From contig NZ_SOEZ01000044.1 of assembly GCF_004402215.1 (NCBI RefSeq), forward strand, positions 1 to 61,893: a stretch of 61,893 nucleotides of DNA, given 5' to 3'. This document shows positions 43,213 to 53,081 of this stretch, piece by piece (position 1 is the first letter of the stretch; every line of letters starts with the position of its first letter). A model generated the notes under the pieces. It did not search any database. It was given only the letters and a program-made list of their open reading frames with translations, and was not told the DNA's origin. Source of the DNA: Cryobacterium tagatosivorans. Its GTDB lineage: Bacteria; Actinomycetota; Actinomycetes; Actinomycetales; Microbacteriaceae. The translations under genes were made by a program, and so were the position numbers.

Positions 43213-43688
43213 GCGCCAAGGACGAGGATCGGCTGAGCCCCGCGGACAGTCGAAGCCCCCAGGATCGACCGGGCCCCGCGAATCAGGATCGGCTGAACGC
43301 CGAGGATGCCCCCGGGAAGACGCCGCCGCGCCGGGTCAGGGTCACCGCGCCCAGGTCACAGGCCAGCCGGGCGCCGTCGGGCTATCCGGTGGCCCGGGAG
43401 GTCGCCGAGCAGTCCGAGGTGGGCCAGGTGTTCGTGCGCTCGCTCATCCGCTCTCAGCTCCGGCTCGCGGTGGTCGTCGCGGTCGGCTTCCTGCTCATCC
43501 TGCTGGCGTTTCCGCTGCTTCTGGCCTGGGTGCCCGGCATAGACCGGGCGGCGTTGCTCGGGGTGCCCTTCACCTGGCTGCTGCTCGGCGTCGGCGTCTA
43601 CCCGCTGATCGGGCTGAGCGCCTGGCTGTACGTGCGCACCGCGTCGCGGAACGAGGCCCGGTACCTCGACCTCGTCGAGGACGAATGA
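43209..43688 (+). CDS. DUF485-like membrane protein with long N-terminal extension
   Basis: A 159-aa protein. The first 70 residues are charged and Pro-rich without membrane segments. Then come two transmembrane helices (about 88-110 and 120-142), as in DUF485-type partners of symporters. The ATG overlaps the regulator stop and its own stop overlaps the symporter start. It is equivalent in position to the 123-aa protein before actP. Confidence 0.75.
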   Translation: MSAKDEDRLSPADSRSPQDRPGPANQDRLNAEDAPGKTPPRRVRVTAPRSQASRAPSGYPVAREVAEQSEVGQVFVRSLIRSQLRLAVVVAVGFLLILLAFPLLLAWVPGIDRAALLGVPFTWLLLGVGVYPLIGLSAWLYVRTASRNEARYLDLVEDE

Positions 43689-45166
43689 ACGCGGGGGTGG
43701 GCTACGCGGCCCTGATCGGCGTCTTCGCCGTGACCGCGGTGATCGGTTTCTTCGGGCTCCGGATCTCCCGCACCACCGAGGACTTCTACGTCGCCTCGCG
43801 CACGGTCCGGCCGTGGTGGAACGCCTCCGCAATCGGCGGCGAGTACCTCTCCGCGGCCAGTTTCCTCGGCGTCGCCGGGCTGATCCTGATCTCCGGGTCG
43901 GATGCCCTCTGGTTCCCGATCGGCTACACGGCCGGCTACCTGATGCTGCTGCTGTTCGTCGCGGCGCCGCTCCGCCGCTCGGGCGCGTACACGGTCCCGG
44001 ACTTCACCGAGGCGCGGCTGGAGTCGGTGACGGCCCGGCGGGTGACCAGCGTGCTGGTGGTCATGGTCGGCTGGTTCTACATCGTCCCGCAGCTGCACGG
44101 CGCCGCGCTGACCATGAGCATCGCCACCGGGCTGCCATCCTGGGTCGGCGCCGTCGCGGTCGCCGTCGTCGTCTGCGTCACCGTGGTGACCGGCGGGATG
44201 CGGTCGATCACCTTCGTCCAGGCGTTCCAGTTCTGGCTCAAGCTCACCGCGATCGCCCTGCCCATCGTCTTCATCCTGATCGTGATGGGCAACACGGGGC
44301 TGTCGGTGCCGGCCGTCGCCGAGCCGTTCGCCGCCGACCCGGTCGCCTCCCCCGCCGGCGCGTACCGGAACATCTCGCTGGTCATCGCCCTGCTCTTCGG
44401 CACGCTGGGCCTGCCGCACGTGCTCGTGCGCTTCTACACGAACCCGGACGGCCCGTCGGCCCGGCGCACCACCCTGATCGTGCTCGGGCTGCTGTCCGTG
44501 TTCTACCTGTTCCCCACCCTGTACGGGGTCCTCGGGCGGGCCTTCACCCCCGACATCGCGACCGGCGGCACCCCGGATGCCCTGGTCCTGCTCCTGCCCG
44601 GCCGGCTGATCCCCGGGCTGGCCGGCGACGTGCTCACCGCCCTCGTCATCGCCGGGGCCTTCGCCGCGTTCCTCTCGACCACCTCGGGTCTCGTGGTCTC
44701 CGTCGCCGGGGTGATCAGCCAGGACGTGCTCGGCGGACGGGTGCGCGGCTTCCGCCTGGCCGCGGTCTTCTCCACCCTCGTGCCGCTCGTCGTTGCCCTG
44801 CTGACCGAGTCGATGCAACTGGCCGGCAGCGTCGGCCTGGTCTTCGCCTTCACCGCGTCGACGATCTGCCCGCTGCTGCTGCTCGGCATCTGGTGGCGCG
44901 GGCTGACCGACGCGGGCGCCATCGCCGGGATGCTGGCCGGCGCCGCGCTCTGCGGCGGCTCGATCCTGCTCGGCCGGGCGCTCGGGCCCGGCGCCGGGCC
45001 GATGGCGGACTTCCTGGCGCAGCCCGCTGCCTGGAGCGTGCCGGCCGCCTTCGCCGTGATGATCGGGGTCTCGCTGCTCACCAGGAACCGGCGGCCCGCC
45101 GGCATCACGAAAATCATGACCCGCCTGCACGCGCCCGAGCGCCCGCAGGCGGCCCCCACCCGCTGA
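43685..45166 (+). CDS. Second sodium:solute symporter, ActP-related
   Basis: A 493-aa SSS-family transporter. AIGGEYLSAASFLGVAGLI and GTLGLPHVLVRFYTNPDG match the ActP group, but the protein is distinct from the actP product and slightly shorter. It is co-translated with a DUF485-like protein and a LytS/LytTR system. The substrate is probably a short carboxylate such as acetate, propionate or pyruvate; which one cannot be told from sequence. Confidence 0.92.
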   Translation: MNAGVGYAALIGVFAVTAVIGFFGLRISRTTEDFYVASRTVRPWWNASAIGGEYLSAASFLGVAGLILISGSDALWFPIGYTAGYLMLLLFVAAPLRRSGAYTVPDFTEARLESVTARRVTSVLVVMVGWFYIVPQLHGAALTMSIATGLPSWVGAVAVAVVVCVTVVTGGMRSITFVQAFQFWLKLTAIALPIVFILIVMGNTGLSVPAVAEPFAADPVASPAGAYRNISLVIALLFGTLGLPHVLVRFYTNPDGPSARRTTLIVLGLLSVFYLFPTLYGVLGRAFTPDIATGGTPDALVLLLPGRLIPGLAGDVLTALVIAGAFAAFLSTTSGLVVSVAGVISQDVLGGRVRGFRLAAVFSTLVPLVVALLTESMQLAGSVGLVFAFTASTICPLLLLGIWWRGLTDAGAIAGMLAGAALCGGSILLGRALGPGAGPMADFLAQPAAWSVPAAFAVMIGVSLLTRNRRPAGITKIMTRLHAPERPQAAPTR

Positions 45167-45187
45167 CTCTCGCGCCCCGGTGCTCTT

Positions 45188-45261
45188 CGGCGAGAATCGC
45201 CGTTTCTGCCGACAGTCGCCAGTGGAACGGGGATTCTCGGCAGAAACGGGGATTCTCGGCG
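45188..45261. repeat. Imperfect 25-bp inverted repeat after the symporter gene
   Basis: Arms 45188-45212 and 45237-45261 differ at two positions; a third related GGGGATTCTCGG word lies in the loop (45229-45240). It sits between convergent genes and could end transcription of the plus-strand operon. It resembles a dispersed palindromic element. Confidence 0.6.
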
Positions 45262-45304
45262 GTCTTGGCCTCGACGAGCTCGACCTCCGGCGCGGGGGCG
45301 GGGA

Positions 45305-45344
45305 CGCGAAACGCGCGCGACCCGAAGGGCGCGCGCGTTTCGCG
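45305..45344. terminator. Strong GC-rich hairpin downstream of der
   Basis: Perfect 15-bp stem (45305-45319 / 45330-45344), extended by a CCC-GAA-GGG mini-stem in the loop. It lies 15 nt past the der stop and probably ends the long minus-strand housekeeping transcript. No long T run is present. Confidence 0.75.
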
Positions 45345-45358
45345 TGGAGAAGAACGTC

Positions 45359-46870
45359 CTAGCGCTTGCGCTTCTCGCGCACGCGCATGCTGAGGTTGAT
45401 CGGGCTTCCCTCGAAGCCCCAGATCTCGCGCAGGCGACGCTGGATGTAGCGGCGGTAACCCGGGTCGAGGAACCCGGTGGTGAACACCACGAAGGTCGGC
45501 GGACGGCTCGAAGCCTGGGTGCCGAACAGGATGCGGGGCTGCTTGCCGCCACGCACGGGGTGCGGATGCGCTGCGGCGAGCTCGGCGAGGAAGGCATTGA
45601 ACTTGCCGGTGGGCACGCGGGTGTCCCACGACTCGAGCGCGAGCTCGAGGGCCGGGACGAGCTTCTCCATGTGGCGGCCGGTCTTGGCGGAGATGTTCAC
45701 CCGCGGGGCCCAGGATACGTGCGCGAGGTCCTGCTCGATCTCCCGCTCGAGGTAGCGGCGACGGTCGTCGTCGATCTGGTCCCACTTGTTGAAGGCGAGC
45801 ACGAGGGCGCGGCCGGACTCGAGCACGAGGTCGATCACGCGCACGTCCTGCTCGCTGATCACCTCGGTCACGTCGATCAGCACGACGGCGACTTCGGCCT
45901 TTTCCAGCGCGGCGCTGGTGCGCAGCGAGGCGTAGAAGTCGGCGCCCTGCGAGAGGTGCACGCGGCGACGGATGCCGGCGGTGTCGACGAAGCGCCACAC
46001 CTTGCCGCCGAGTTCGACCTGCTCGTCGACCGGGTCGCGGGTCGTGCCGGCGAGGGCGTTGACGACGACGCGCTCTTCGCCGACGACCTTGTTCAGCAGG
46101 CTCGACTTGCCCACATTCGGGCGGCCGAGGATGGCGACGCGGCGAGGCCCGCCGACCTCCTGCTTGGCGACGTTGGAGATCTCGGGGAGTTCCTTGAGGA
46201 TCGCGTCGAGCAGGTCGGCGACGCCGCGACCGTGCAGGGCCGACACCGGCCACGGCTGGCCGAGGCCGAGGGCCCACAGGCTGGCCGCTTCGGGCTCCTG
46301 GCGGATGTCGTCGACCTTGTTGGCGATGAGGAAGACCGGCTTGCCGGACTTCCGCAGCATCCGCACGACGGCCTCGTCGGTCGAGGTGGGGCCGACGTTG
46401 GAGTCGACGACGAACATCACCAGGTCGCACAGGTCGATCGCGACCTCGGCCTGGGCGGCGACGGAGGCGTCGATGCCGCGGGCGTCGGGCTCCCAGCCGC
46501 CGGTGTCGACGAGGCTGAACTTGCGTTCGTTCCACTCGCCCTTGTAGGTGACGCGGTCACGCGTCACACCGGGGGTGTCCTCGACGACGGCTTCACGGCG
46601 GCCGAGGATACGGTTGACCAGTGCCGACTTGCCCACGTTCGGGCGGCCGACGATGGCGATGACCGGCAGGGCCGGAAGGTACTGAATTGCGTCGGGGTCT
46701 TCCGTCGCGTTCTCGAGGACCTCGAAGTCTTCCTCGTCGAGTTCGTAGTCGTTCAGGCCGCTGCGGAGCGCGGAGGCGCGCTGCGACGCAAGGTCTTCAT
46801 CGAGGTTGGACAGTCGGGATGCGAGTTCGCTGTCAAGCTCGGGGATCGCGTCGTCAATATTGTTAGTCAT
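45359..46870 (-). CDS. der: Ribosome biogenesis GTPase Der (EngA)
   Basis: A 503-aa protein with two tandem GTPase domains, each with a GRPNVGKS P-loop (about 73-80 and 250-257), DTPG or DTAG switch motifs and NKxD motifs, and a C-terminal KH-like domain. It acts in 50S subunit assembly. The 65-residue acidic N-terminal extension is common in actinobacterial Der. Its start overlaps the cmk stop by 8 nt. Confidence 0.97.
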   Translation of the reverse strand: MTNNIDDAIPELDSELASRLSNLDEDLASQRASALRSGLNDYELDEEDFEVLENATEDPDAIQYLPALPVIAIVGRPNVGKSALVNRILGRREAVVEDTPGVTRDRVTYKGEWNERKFSLVDTGGWEPDARGIDASVAAQAEVAIDLCDLVMFVVDSNVGPTSTDEAVVRMLRKSGKPVFLIANKVDDIRQEPEAASLWALGLGQPWPVSALHGRGVADLLDAILKELPEISNVAKQEVGGPRRVAILGRPNVGKSSLLNKVVGEERVVVNALAGTTRDPVDEQVELGGKVWRFVDTAGIRRRVHLSQGADFYASLRTSAALEKAEVAVVLIDVTEVISEQDVRVIDLVLESGRALVLAFNKWDQIDDDRRRYLEREIEQDLAHVSWAPRVNISAKTGRHMEKLVPALELALESWDTRVPTGKFNAFLAELAAAHPHPVRGGKQPRILFGTQASSRPPTFVVFTTGFLDPGYRRYIQRRLREIWGFEGSPINLSMRVREKRKR

Positions 46871-47555
46871 GCGAGTTCCTCGCGGTACGTGTGTTGATGA
46901 CCTCGATGACCGCGTCTACGGTCTGCTCGAAGTCGAGATGGGTGGAATCGACGGTCGTCACACCGTCTGCGGCGCTCATAAAATCGACAACCTGCGAGTC
47001 AGCGCGATCCCTCGATCGCAACGCCTCCGCCACGGTATCGGCCGATTCGGTCGGTAATTCCGCAGAGCGCCTACCCATTCTAGCCTCCTCGGATGCCGTG
47101 AGCAGGATCCGGACCTCGGCCTCGGGCGCGACGATGGTCGTGATGTCCCGTCCCTCGACAACGATCCCGGGCCGGTTCACGTCCCGGGCGATGCCGCGGA
47201 ACAGCTCGGTGAGGTGCGTGCGCACCTCGGGGATGCGCGCGACGGCGCTCACCGCGGCCGATACGGCGGGCTCGCGGATGGCGTCGGTCACGTCCATCTC
47301 GCCGACCGTGACGGCGGAGGCATCCGGGTCGGTGCCGATGGAATAGTCGAAGTCGGCCAGCTCCGCGATGACCGCGTCGGCGTCGCTCGTGTCGACCTTG
47401 CGCTCGAGCACCAGCCAGGCCAGGGCCCGGTAGGCGGCGCCGGTGTCGAGGTAGCCGAAGCCGAGGCGGCGGGCGGCGGCCCGGCTCACGCTGGACTTGC
47501 CGCTGCCGGCGGGCCCGTCGATGGCGACAAAGGTGGGGAAGGCGTGACGGCCCAT
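46863..47555 (-). CDS. cmk: Cytidylate kinase
   Basis: A 230-aa kinase that phosphorylates CMP and d[18 protein letters not shown] is the P-loop, LDTGAAYRA and VVEGRDITT are the substrate-binding motifs. It lies 5 nt after tyrA and overlaps der, as in many Actinobacteria. Confidence 0.97.
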   Translation of the reverse strand: MGRHAFPTFVAIDGPAGSGKSSVSRAAARRLGFGYLDTGAAYRALAWLVLERKVDTSDADAVIAELADFDYSIGTDPDASAVTVGEMDVTDAIREPAVSAAVSAVARIPEVRTHLTELFRGIARDVNRPGIVVEGRDITTIVAPEAEVRILLTASEEARMGRRSAELPTESADTVAEALRSRDRADSQVVDFMSAADGVTTVDSTHLDFEQTVDAVIEVINTRTARNSHD

Positions 47556-47560
47556 GTAGG

Positions 47561-48643
47561 TTAACCAGCAATCCGCCAGCCGCGGGCGGCCAGCTCTTCG
47601 GTGAGGCGGGAGACGGCCTCAGGGAGAACGGAAATTTCGGCGAGGCCCAGCTGCGCGCCGGGCGAGTGCTCGAGCCGGAGGTCTTCGAGGTTGACCCCGA
47701 CCTCGCCGATCTCGGCCAGCAGGCGGGCGAGCTGGCCGGGGGTGTCGTCGACCATGACGATCATCGACACGAAGCGGCGGTCCTGGCCGTGCTTGCCGGG
47801 CAGCCGGGCCACGCCGGCGTTGCCGCCGGCGAGCTCCTCGGCGAGCTTCCGGCGGGCGCCGGGCGCGGCCGGGTCGGCGAGGGCGTCGATGAACCGGTCG
47901 AGGTCGTCGCGGTAGGCGATCAGGATGTCCCGCACCGGCTTCGCGTTCGCGCCAAGGATCTGCACCCACAGCTCCGGGTCGCTGGCCGCGACCCGGGTCA
48001 CGTCGCGCAGGCCCTGCCCGGCGAGGTTGAGCGAGGAGGCCGCGGCATCCGTGAGCCGGCGGGCCATCAGGGTCGATACGACCTGGGGCACGTGGGAGAC
48101 CAGCGCGACGCCGCGGTCGTGGTCCTCCGCGGTCATCTCGACGATGGTCGCGCCGAGGTCGAGGATGAGGTCGTCGATCGCGGTGGCCTGCTGGTAGGTG
48201 ATCGCGTCGTGCCCGGCGACCACCCAGGGCCGCCCGATGAAGAGGTCGGCGCGGCCGGCCAGGGGCCCGCCGCGTTCGCGGCCGGCCAGCGGGTGGGTGC
48301 CGATGTAGCGGGAGACGTCGGCGCCGCTCGCGCGGAGGTCCTCGAGCACGGCCAGCTTGACGCTGGCGACATCCGTGACGATGGCGCCCGGGAAGGAGGC
48401 CAGTTCGCGCGCGACGATCTCGGCCGTCACGTCCGGCGGCACGCAGACGACGACCAGCTGAGGTGCGTCGCCGGCGGCGGCGGCCCGGCCGGCGCCGTAG
48501 TCGACGGCGATGCTGAGGTTGGTCGGCGACGCGTCGGCGAGGATGACCTCGATCCCCCGGTTGCGCAGGCCCAGGCCGATGCTGGTTCCGAGCAGTCCGA
48601 CGCCGACGATGCGCACGGGCCCGACTAGGCGACTCTCGACCAC
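47561..48643 (-). CDS. tyrA: Prephenate dehydrogenase
   Basis: A 360-aa enzyme of tyrosine synthesis. The NAD-binding motif [13 protein letters not shown] is near residue 12, [11 protein letters not shown] is the prephenate-site motif, and the C-terminal 70 residues ([20 protein letters not shown]) form an ACT domain likely used in feedback control. I choose GTG 48643, preceded by CAGGAG, instead of the longer open frame. Confidence 0.93.
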   Translation of the reverse strand: MVESRLVGPVRIVGVGLLGTSIGLGLRNRGIEVILADASPTNLSIAVDYGAGRAAAAGDAPQLVVVCVPPDVTAEIVARELASFPGAIVTDVASVKLAVLEDLRASGADVSRYIGTHPLAGRERGGPLAGRADLFIGRPWVVAGHDAITYQQATAIDDLILDLGATIVEMTAEDHDRGVALVSHVPQVVSTLMARRLTDAAASSLNLAGQGLRDVTRVAASDPELWVQILGANAKPVRDILIAYRDDLDRFIDALADPAAPGARRKLAEELAGGNAGVARLPGKHGQDRRFVSMIVMVDDTPGQLARLLAEIGEVGVNLEDLRLEHSPGAQLGLAEISVLPEAVSRLTEELAARGWRIAG

Positions 48644-48662
48644 GTGCCGACTCCTGACTTCG

Positions 48663-49493
48663 TTATTTGGTGCCGGCGGCGTCCCGGCTGCCGGCCCGCG
48701 ACACGGTGAGCAACTCGCCGAGTTCAACTTTAGTGAGTTCGCGCACGTCGCCGGCGCGGAGCGTGCCGAGGTGCAGCGGGCCGAACTGGCGGCGGACGAG
48801 GTCGACGACCGGGTGGCCGACGGCCTCCAGCATGCGCCGCACGATGCGGTTGCGGCCGGAGTGCAGGGTGAGTTCGACGAGGCTGAAGCCGTCGCCGGGA
48901 GGGCTCGCGAGGATCCGGGCCTTGTCGGCCTTGATCGGGCCGTCGTCGAGCTCGATGCCGGTCTGCAGCTGTCCGATCGTCTGCGCGGAGACCCGGCCCT
49001 CGACCTTGGCGATGTAGGTCTTCGAGACGCCGAACGACGGGTGCGCGAGCACGTGCGCGAGGTCGCCGTCGTTGGTGAGGATCAGCAGGCCGGAGGTCTG
49101 CGCGTCGAGGCGGCCGACGTTGAAGAGGCGTTCCTCGAACTGCTCGGTGAACTCGCGCAGGTCGGGGCGGCCGCTTTCGTCCTGCATCGACGAGACGACG
49201 CCGACGGGCTTGTTCAGCATGATGTAGCGGCGGCTGGTGTCCAGCTGCACGGCGACGTTGTCGACGGCGACCTGGTCGGTCTCCGGGTGGATGCGCCGGC
49301 CGAGCTCGGTGACGACCCTGCCGTTGACGCGCACCCGGCCGGAGGTGATCAGGTCCTCGGAGACGCGACGGGAGGCGACGCCGGCGGAGGCCATGACCTT
49401 CTGCAGGCGGACTCCGTCGGCCGCGGCATCAGGGTTGCCCGCGGCATCCGGGTTGCCCGCGAAGTCAGGGGTTCCCTCGTGGTCGGTTGTCAT
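48663..49493 (-). CDS. rluB: 23S rRNA pseudouridine synthase, RluB type
   Basis: A 276-aa protein with an N-terminal S4 RNA-binding domain (LQKVMASAGVASRR) and the catalytic motif GRLDAQTSGLLILTNDG, where the aspartate is the active-site residue. The first 28 residues contain a duplicated GNPDAA segment and are probably disordered. Start overlaps the scpB stop by 4 nt. Confidence 0.95.
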   Translation of the reverse strand: MTTDHEGTPDFAGNPDAAGNPDAAADGVRLQKVMASAGVASRRVSEDLITSGRVRVNGRVVTELGRRIHPETDQVAVDNVAVQLDTSRRYIMLNKPVGVVSSMQDESGRPDLREFTEQFEERLFNVGRLDAQTSGLLILTNDGDLAHVLAHPSFGVSKTYIAKVEGRVSAQTIGQLQTGIELDDGPIKADKARILASPPGDGFSLVELTLHSGRNRIVRRMLEAVGHPVVDLVRRQFGPLHLGTLRAGDVRELTKVELGELLTVSRAGSRDAAGTK

Positions 49494-50149
49494 CTCAAGT
49501 CCTCGAATCCTTCTGCGCCGTCGGCGAGCAACGGCGAAATGTGTGGCAACTCGTCGAGCGAGTTGATCCCAAGCTGGGTGAGCAGCAGGTCGGTGGTGCC
49601 GTAGTTGATGGCTCCGGTCTCACTGTCGGTGAAGGCCTCGGTGATCAGGCCGCGACCCAGGAGGGTGCGTACGACCGAGTCCACGTTAACCGCCCTGATT
49701 GAGGCTACCGCGCCGCGGCTGATTGGTTGCTTATAGGCGATCACGGCCAGGGTCTCCAGCGCGGCCTGGGAGAGGCGGCTGGGGTTCTGGATGAGCACGA
49801 AGTCGGCGACGATCGGGTCGTATTCGGCGCGCACGTAGATCCGCCAGCCGCCGGCGACCTCGCGCAGCTCGAAGCCGCGCCGAACCGTGCCGCCAGTGCC
49901 TGTGCCGTCGAAGTCGGCGACGAGCCGGGCGACGGCCGCGCTCACCTCCTTCAGCGGGCGGTCGACCGCCGTCGCCAGGTGGATCAGGCCCTGCGGCTCG
50001 TCGGCGACCATGAGGATCGCCTCGAGCTGGCGGTCGATCACGGCGGTGTCGGCCTGCGCGGTGTCGGCCTGCGCGGTGTTGGCCTGCGCGGTGTCGGCCT
50101 GCGCGGTGTCGGCCTGCGCGGTGTCAGTTGCCTGGGTGTCAGTTGTCAT
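49490..50149 (-). CDS. scpB: Chromosome segregation and condensation protein ScpB
   Basis: A 219-aa partner of ScpA and SMC. Two winged-helix regions span about 40-200; VIAYKQPISRGAVASIR and GRGLITEAF are typical. The N-terminus carries five 5-residue repeats (ADTAQ type) from a 15-bp tandem array, an unusual tail for this family. The start overlaps the scpA stop by 11 nt. Confidence 0.95.
   Translation of the reverse strand: MTTDTQATDTAQADTAQADTAQANTAQADTAQADTAVIDRQLEAILMVADEPQGLIHLATAVDRPLKEVSAAVARLVADFDGTGTGGTVRRGFELREVAGGWRIYVRAEYDPIVADFVLIQNPSRLSQAALETLAVIAYKQPISRGAVASIRAVNVDSVVRTLLGRGLITEAFTDSETGAINYGTTDLLLTQLGINSLDELPHISPLLADGAEGFEDLR
50043..50117. repeat. Five tandem 15-bp units in scpB
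   Basis: Units of GCGGTGTCGGCCTGC, one with a single change, encode DTAQA repeats at the ScpB N-terminus. In-frame and slippage-prone. Confidence 0.9.
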
Positions 50150-51056
50150 AGTCGGCTCCGAGGTTGGCGAGGGTTTCTTCGGACCAGGACTCCGCGCTCC
50201 AGCGCAGGTTGAGCTCGCCCAGCGGCTCGAGCTGGTCGAACGAGATGGCGCCGCGCCGGTACAGCTCGAGCACGGCGAGGAAACGGGCGATCACGACGCC
50301 CTTCTGCCCGGCGCCCACGATCAGCTGCCGGAACGAGACGGTCTCCCCCGCCCGGAGGACCGCCACGACGTAGGCGGCCTGTTCCCGGATGCTCACCAGC
50401 GGCGCGTGCAGGTGGTCGAGTCCCACGGTGGGCAGTTCGCGCGGGGTGAGGGCCAGCGCCGCGAGGGCGGCGAAGTCGTCGGCGGAGAGGGTCCAGACCA
50501 GTTCGGGCGTCTGCTTGCGGTACTTCTCCTCGAGGCGCACCGAGCGCAGGTGCCGGGAGGATTCCTCCTCCATCCGGCCGAGGAACCAGGCCGAGGCGGT
50601 CTTGAAGGCGCGGTACTGCAGCAGCCGGGCGAAGAGCAGGTCGCGGGCCTCGAGCAGGGCCACGTCCTCGGCGTCGACGAGTTCGCCCTGGGGCAGGAGC
50701 CCGGCGACCTTGAGGTCGAGCAGGGTGGCCGCTACGACGAGGAACTCGGTGGCCTGGTCGAGCTCCTCCGTGGCATCCAGCCCGCGCAGGTAGGAGATGA
50801 ACTCGTCGGTGACCCGGCTGAGCGAGATGTCGGTGATGTCCAGCTCGTGCTTGCTGATCAGCGAGAGCAGGAGGTCGAACGGGCCCTCGAAGTTGCCGAG
50901 GGCAACCGAGAATGCGGGCGCTGCAGCCGGGTTAGGCGGGACGGCCGTTGTCGCCGGGACAATTCGCGACTGCCGAGATTCTTCGTCCACGGGGGTCAAA
51001 CCGGCCCGTTCGGAACGATGCGCGGGTCGTGCGCCGCTTCGCGGGAGATGTGCCAC
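50139..51056 (-). CDS. scpA: Chromosome segregation and condensation protein ScpA
   Basis: A kleisin that bridges the SMC heads. The hallmark LGNFEGPFDLLLSLI and ELDITDISLSRV occur near residue 50 and AEELDQATEFLVVAATLL follows. The C-terminal winged helix ends the protein. The long start (GTG 51056, 305 aa) and an in-frame GTG at 50990 (283 aa) are both possible; the family core begins after either. Confidence 0.93.
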   Translation of the reverse strand: MAHLPRSGARPAHRSERAGLTPVDEESRQSRIVPATTAVPPNPAAAPAFSVALGNFEGPFDLLLSLISKHELDITDISLSRVTDEFISYLRGLDATEELDQATEFLVVAATLLDLKVAGLLPQGELVDAEDVALLEARDLLFARLLQYRAFKTASAWFLGRMEEESSRHLRSVRLEEKYRKQTPELVWTLSADDFAALAALALTPRELPTVGLDHLHAPLVSIREQAAYVVAVLRAGETVSFRQLIVGAGQKGVVIARFLAVLELYRRGAISFDQLEPLGELNLRWSAESWSEETLANLGADYDN

Positions 51057-51122
51057 GCGCGGAACGGCGTACCACCCGCGCAGCTCGAATTCTCCAGCTC
51101 GCCGGCCTGTGAAAGAGCCGGG

Positions 51123-52043
51123 TTAGGCGACGGCGCCACGGACGATCAGTTCCCGCGCGACCTGCATGTAGGCCTTGGCGGCGGGGTGCTCCGGCGCGAA
51201 GTCGGTGATCGGCACGCCGGCGACGCTGGCATCCGGGAACTTCACCGTGCGGCCGATGACGGTCTCGAGCACGCGGTCGCCGAACGCGTCGACGACGCGC
51301 TCGAGCACCTCGCGGGAGTGCAGGGTGCGCGAGTCGAACATGGTGGCGAGGATGCCGTCGAGCTCGATGGCCGGGTTGAGGCGGTCGCGAACCTTGTCGA
51401 TGGTCTCGATCAGGAGCGCGACGCCGCGCAGGGCGAAGAACTCGCACTCGAGCGGGATGAGCACGCCGTGGCTGGCGGTGAGCGCGTTGACGGTGAGGAT
51501 GCCGAGCGAGGGCTGGCAGTCGATCAGGATGACGTCGTAGTCCGCGGACACCTTGCGGAGCACCCGGGCGAGGATCTGCTCGCGCGCGACCTCGTTGACG
51601 AGGTGCACCTCGGCGGCGGAGAGGTCGATGTTGGCGGGGATGATGTCGAGACCCTCGACCGCGGTCTGCTGGATCGCGATCGACGGGTCTTTGGACCCGC
51701 TGAGCAGCAGGTCGTAGATGGTGGGGACGTCGTGGGTGGGCACGCCGAGGCCGGCGGACAGGGCGCCCTGCGGGTCGAAGTCGATGGCGAGCACGCGGCG
51801 GCCGTAGCCGGCGAGGGCCGCGCCCAGGTTGATGGTCGTCGTCGTCTTGCCGACGCCGCCCTTCTGGTTGCAGAGGGAGATGATCCGGGCCGGACCGTGG
51901 CTCTTCAGGGGTCGGGGTTCGTCGAAGTCCTGCTTCGGCCTCCCGGTGGGGCCGAGCGGTACTTCGTCGAAACCGGCCAGTCGTGTCCGGTCAGTCTGCG
52001 TACTCGCCACTGAAATGTCCTCGATCCGTCCTGCGCCACTCAC
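51123..52043 (-). CDS. parA: ParA/Soj-type partition ATPase
   Basis: A 306-aa ATPase with the deviant Walker motif CNQKGGVGKTTTTINLG near residue 58, DFDPQGALSAGLG and DCQPSLGILTVNAL. The genes around it (scpA, scpB, xerD) are all chromosome-maintenance genes. No parB follows, so this is the Soj-like orphan usually found beside scpA in Actinobacteria. Confidence 0.93.
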   Translation of the reverse strand: MSGAGRIEDISVASTQTDRTRLAGFDEVPLGPTGRPKQDFDEPRPLKSHGPARIISLCNQKGGVGKTTTTINLGAALAGYGRRVLAIDFDPQGALSAGLGVPTHDVPTIYDLLLSGSKDPSIAIQQTAVEGLDIIPANIDLSAAEVHLVNEVAREQILARVLRKVSADYDVILIDCQPSLGILTVNALTASHGVLIPLECEFFALRGVALLIETIDKVRDRLNPAIELDGILATMFDSRTLHSREVLERVVDAFGDRVLETVIGRTVKFPDASVAGVPITDFAPEHPAAKAYMQVARELIVRGAVA

Positions 52044-52108
52044 TTGCTCGATTGTAGCGAGGGAAACGCGCGCAATCGGTCAGGATCGCCGCTTCCCCGC
52101 GTCTCCAC

Positions 52109-52175
52109 CCCCGCGAAACCGCAGTTGTGCGCGCTAAGAGGCACGAATGGCGCGCACAACTGCGGTTTCGCGGGG
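52109..52175. terminator. Perfect 26-bp inverted repeat between xerD and parA
   Basis: Arms 52109-52134 and 52150-52175 match perfectly around a 15-nt loop and touch the xerD stop codon. It lacks a T run but is stable enough to end or attenuate transcription. Its length and perfection suggest a dispersed palindromic element. Confidence 0.65.
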
Positions 52176-53081
52176 TCAGCGGGCGCGGGGGTGGGCGGTG
52201 GTGTACATGTCGCGGAGGGTGTCGGCGGTGACGAGCGTGTAGATCTGGGTGGTCGCCACCGAGGAATGGCCGAGGAGTTCCTGCACGACGCGCACGTCGG
52301 CGCCGCCGGCGAGCAGGTGGGTGGCGAAGGAGTGCCGGAGGGTGTGCGGCGACACCTCCACCTCGAGGCCCGCGCGCACGGCGGCGGCCCGGATGATCAG
52401 CCACGCGTTCTGCCGGCTCACCCGCTGGCCACGGATGCCGAGGAAGAGCGCGGGCGTGGACTTCCCGCGTGCCGAGAGCAACGGCCTGGCCCGCACGAGG
52501 TACGCGTCCATGGCCGCGCGGGCGTAACTGCCCACGGGCACGATGCGCTGCTTGTCGCCCTTGCCGGTCAGCCGCACGACCTCCTCGTCCAGCACGTCGT
52601 CGACGTTGAGGTTGATGACCTCGGACACCCGGGCGCCGGTGGCGTAGAGCATCTCGAGCAGGGCCTTGTCGCGCAGCTGCTGCACGTCCTCGCCGTCGGT
52701 CGCGGCGAGGAGCGCGGCGACCTGGTCGATCGAGATTGCCTTTGGCAGCCTCGAGCCGAGCTTCGGCGGTTTCGTGTCGTGGGCGACATCGATCTCGACG
52801 ACCGATTCCTCGAGCAGGAACCGGTGCAGGCTCCGCACCGTCGACAGCATCCGCGCGATCGAGGAGGCCGTCAGCGGCGACTCCTCGCGCTGCCCCAGGT
52901 ACCGCACGAACTCGGACACGTGCCCGCTCGTCACGTCCCGCAACTCGGTCAGCTCCCGCTCGGCCAGCCACGCCGTGTAGACGGCCAGGTCGCGGCGGTA
53001 GGCGGCCACCGTGTTGGCGGCGAGCCCGCGCTCGATCGAGACGTGCCGCAGGAACAAGTCCACAGCCGTCCCGGCGCTCAC
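52176..53081 (-). CDS. xerD: Site-specific tyrosine recombinase XerD
   Basis: A 301-aa chromosome-dimer resolvase. The catalytic residues are visible: R in ATGARVSEV, the HTLRHSFATHLL box, LLGHSSVATTQIY with the final tyrosine as nucleophile. The GTG start at 53081 overlaps the nudF stop (GTGA); a longer frame reaching 53486 only shadows nudF. This is the housekeeping enzyme, distinct from the island integrase. Confidence 0.95.
   Translation of the reverse strand: MSAGTAVDLFLRHVSIERGLAANTVAAYRRDLAVYTAWLAERELTELRDVTSGHVSEFVRYLGQREESPLTASSIARMLSTVRSLHRFLLEESVVEIDVAHDTKPPKLGSRLPKAISIDQVAALLAATDGEDVQQLRDKALLEMLYATGARVSEVINLNVDDVLDEEVVRLTGKGDKQRIVPVGSYARAAMDAYLVRARPLLSARGKSTPALFLGIRGQRVSRQNAWLIIRAAAVRAGLEVEVSPHTLRHSFATHLLAGGADVRVVQELLGHSSVATTQIYTLVTADTLRDMYTTAHPRAR

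Noticed and set aside
43598..45130. Long minus-strand frame opposite the second symporter
   Set aside because: His/Asp/Gly-rich antisense composition; the plus strand encodes an obvious SSS transporter.
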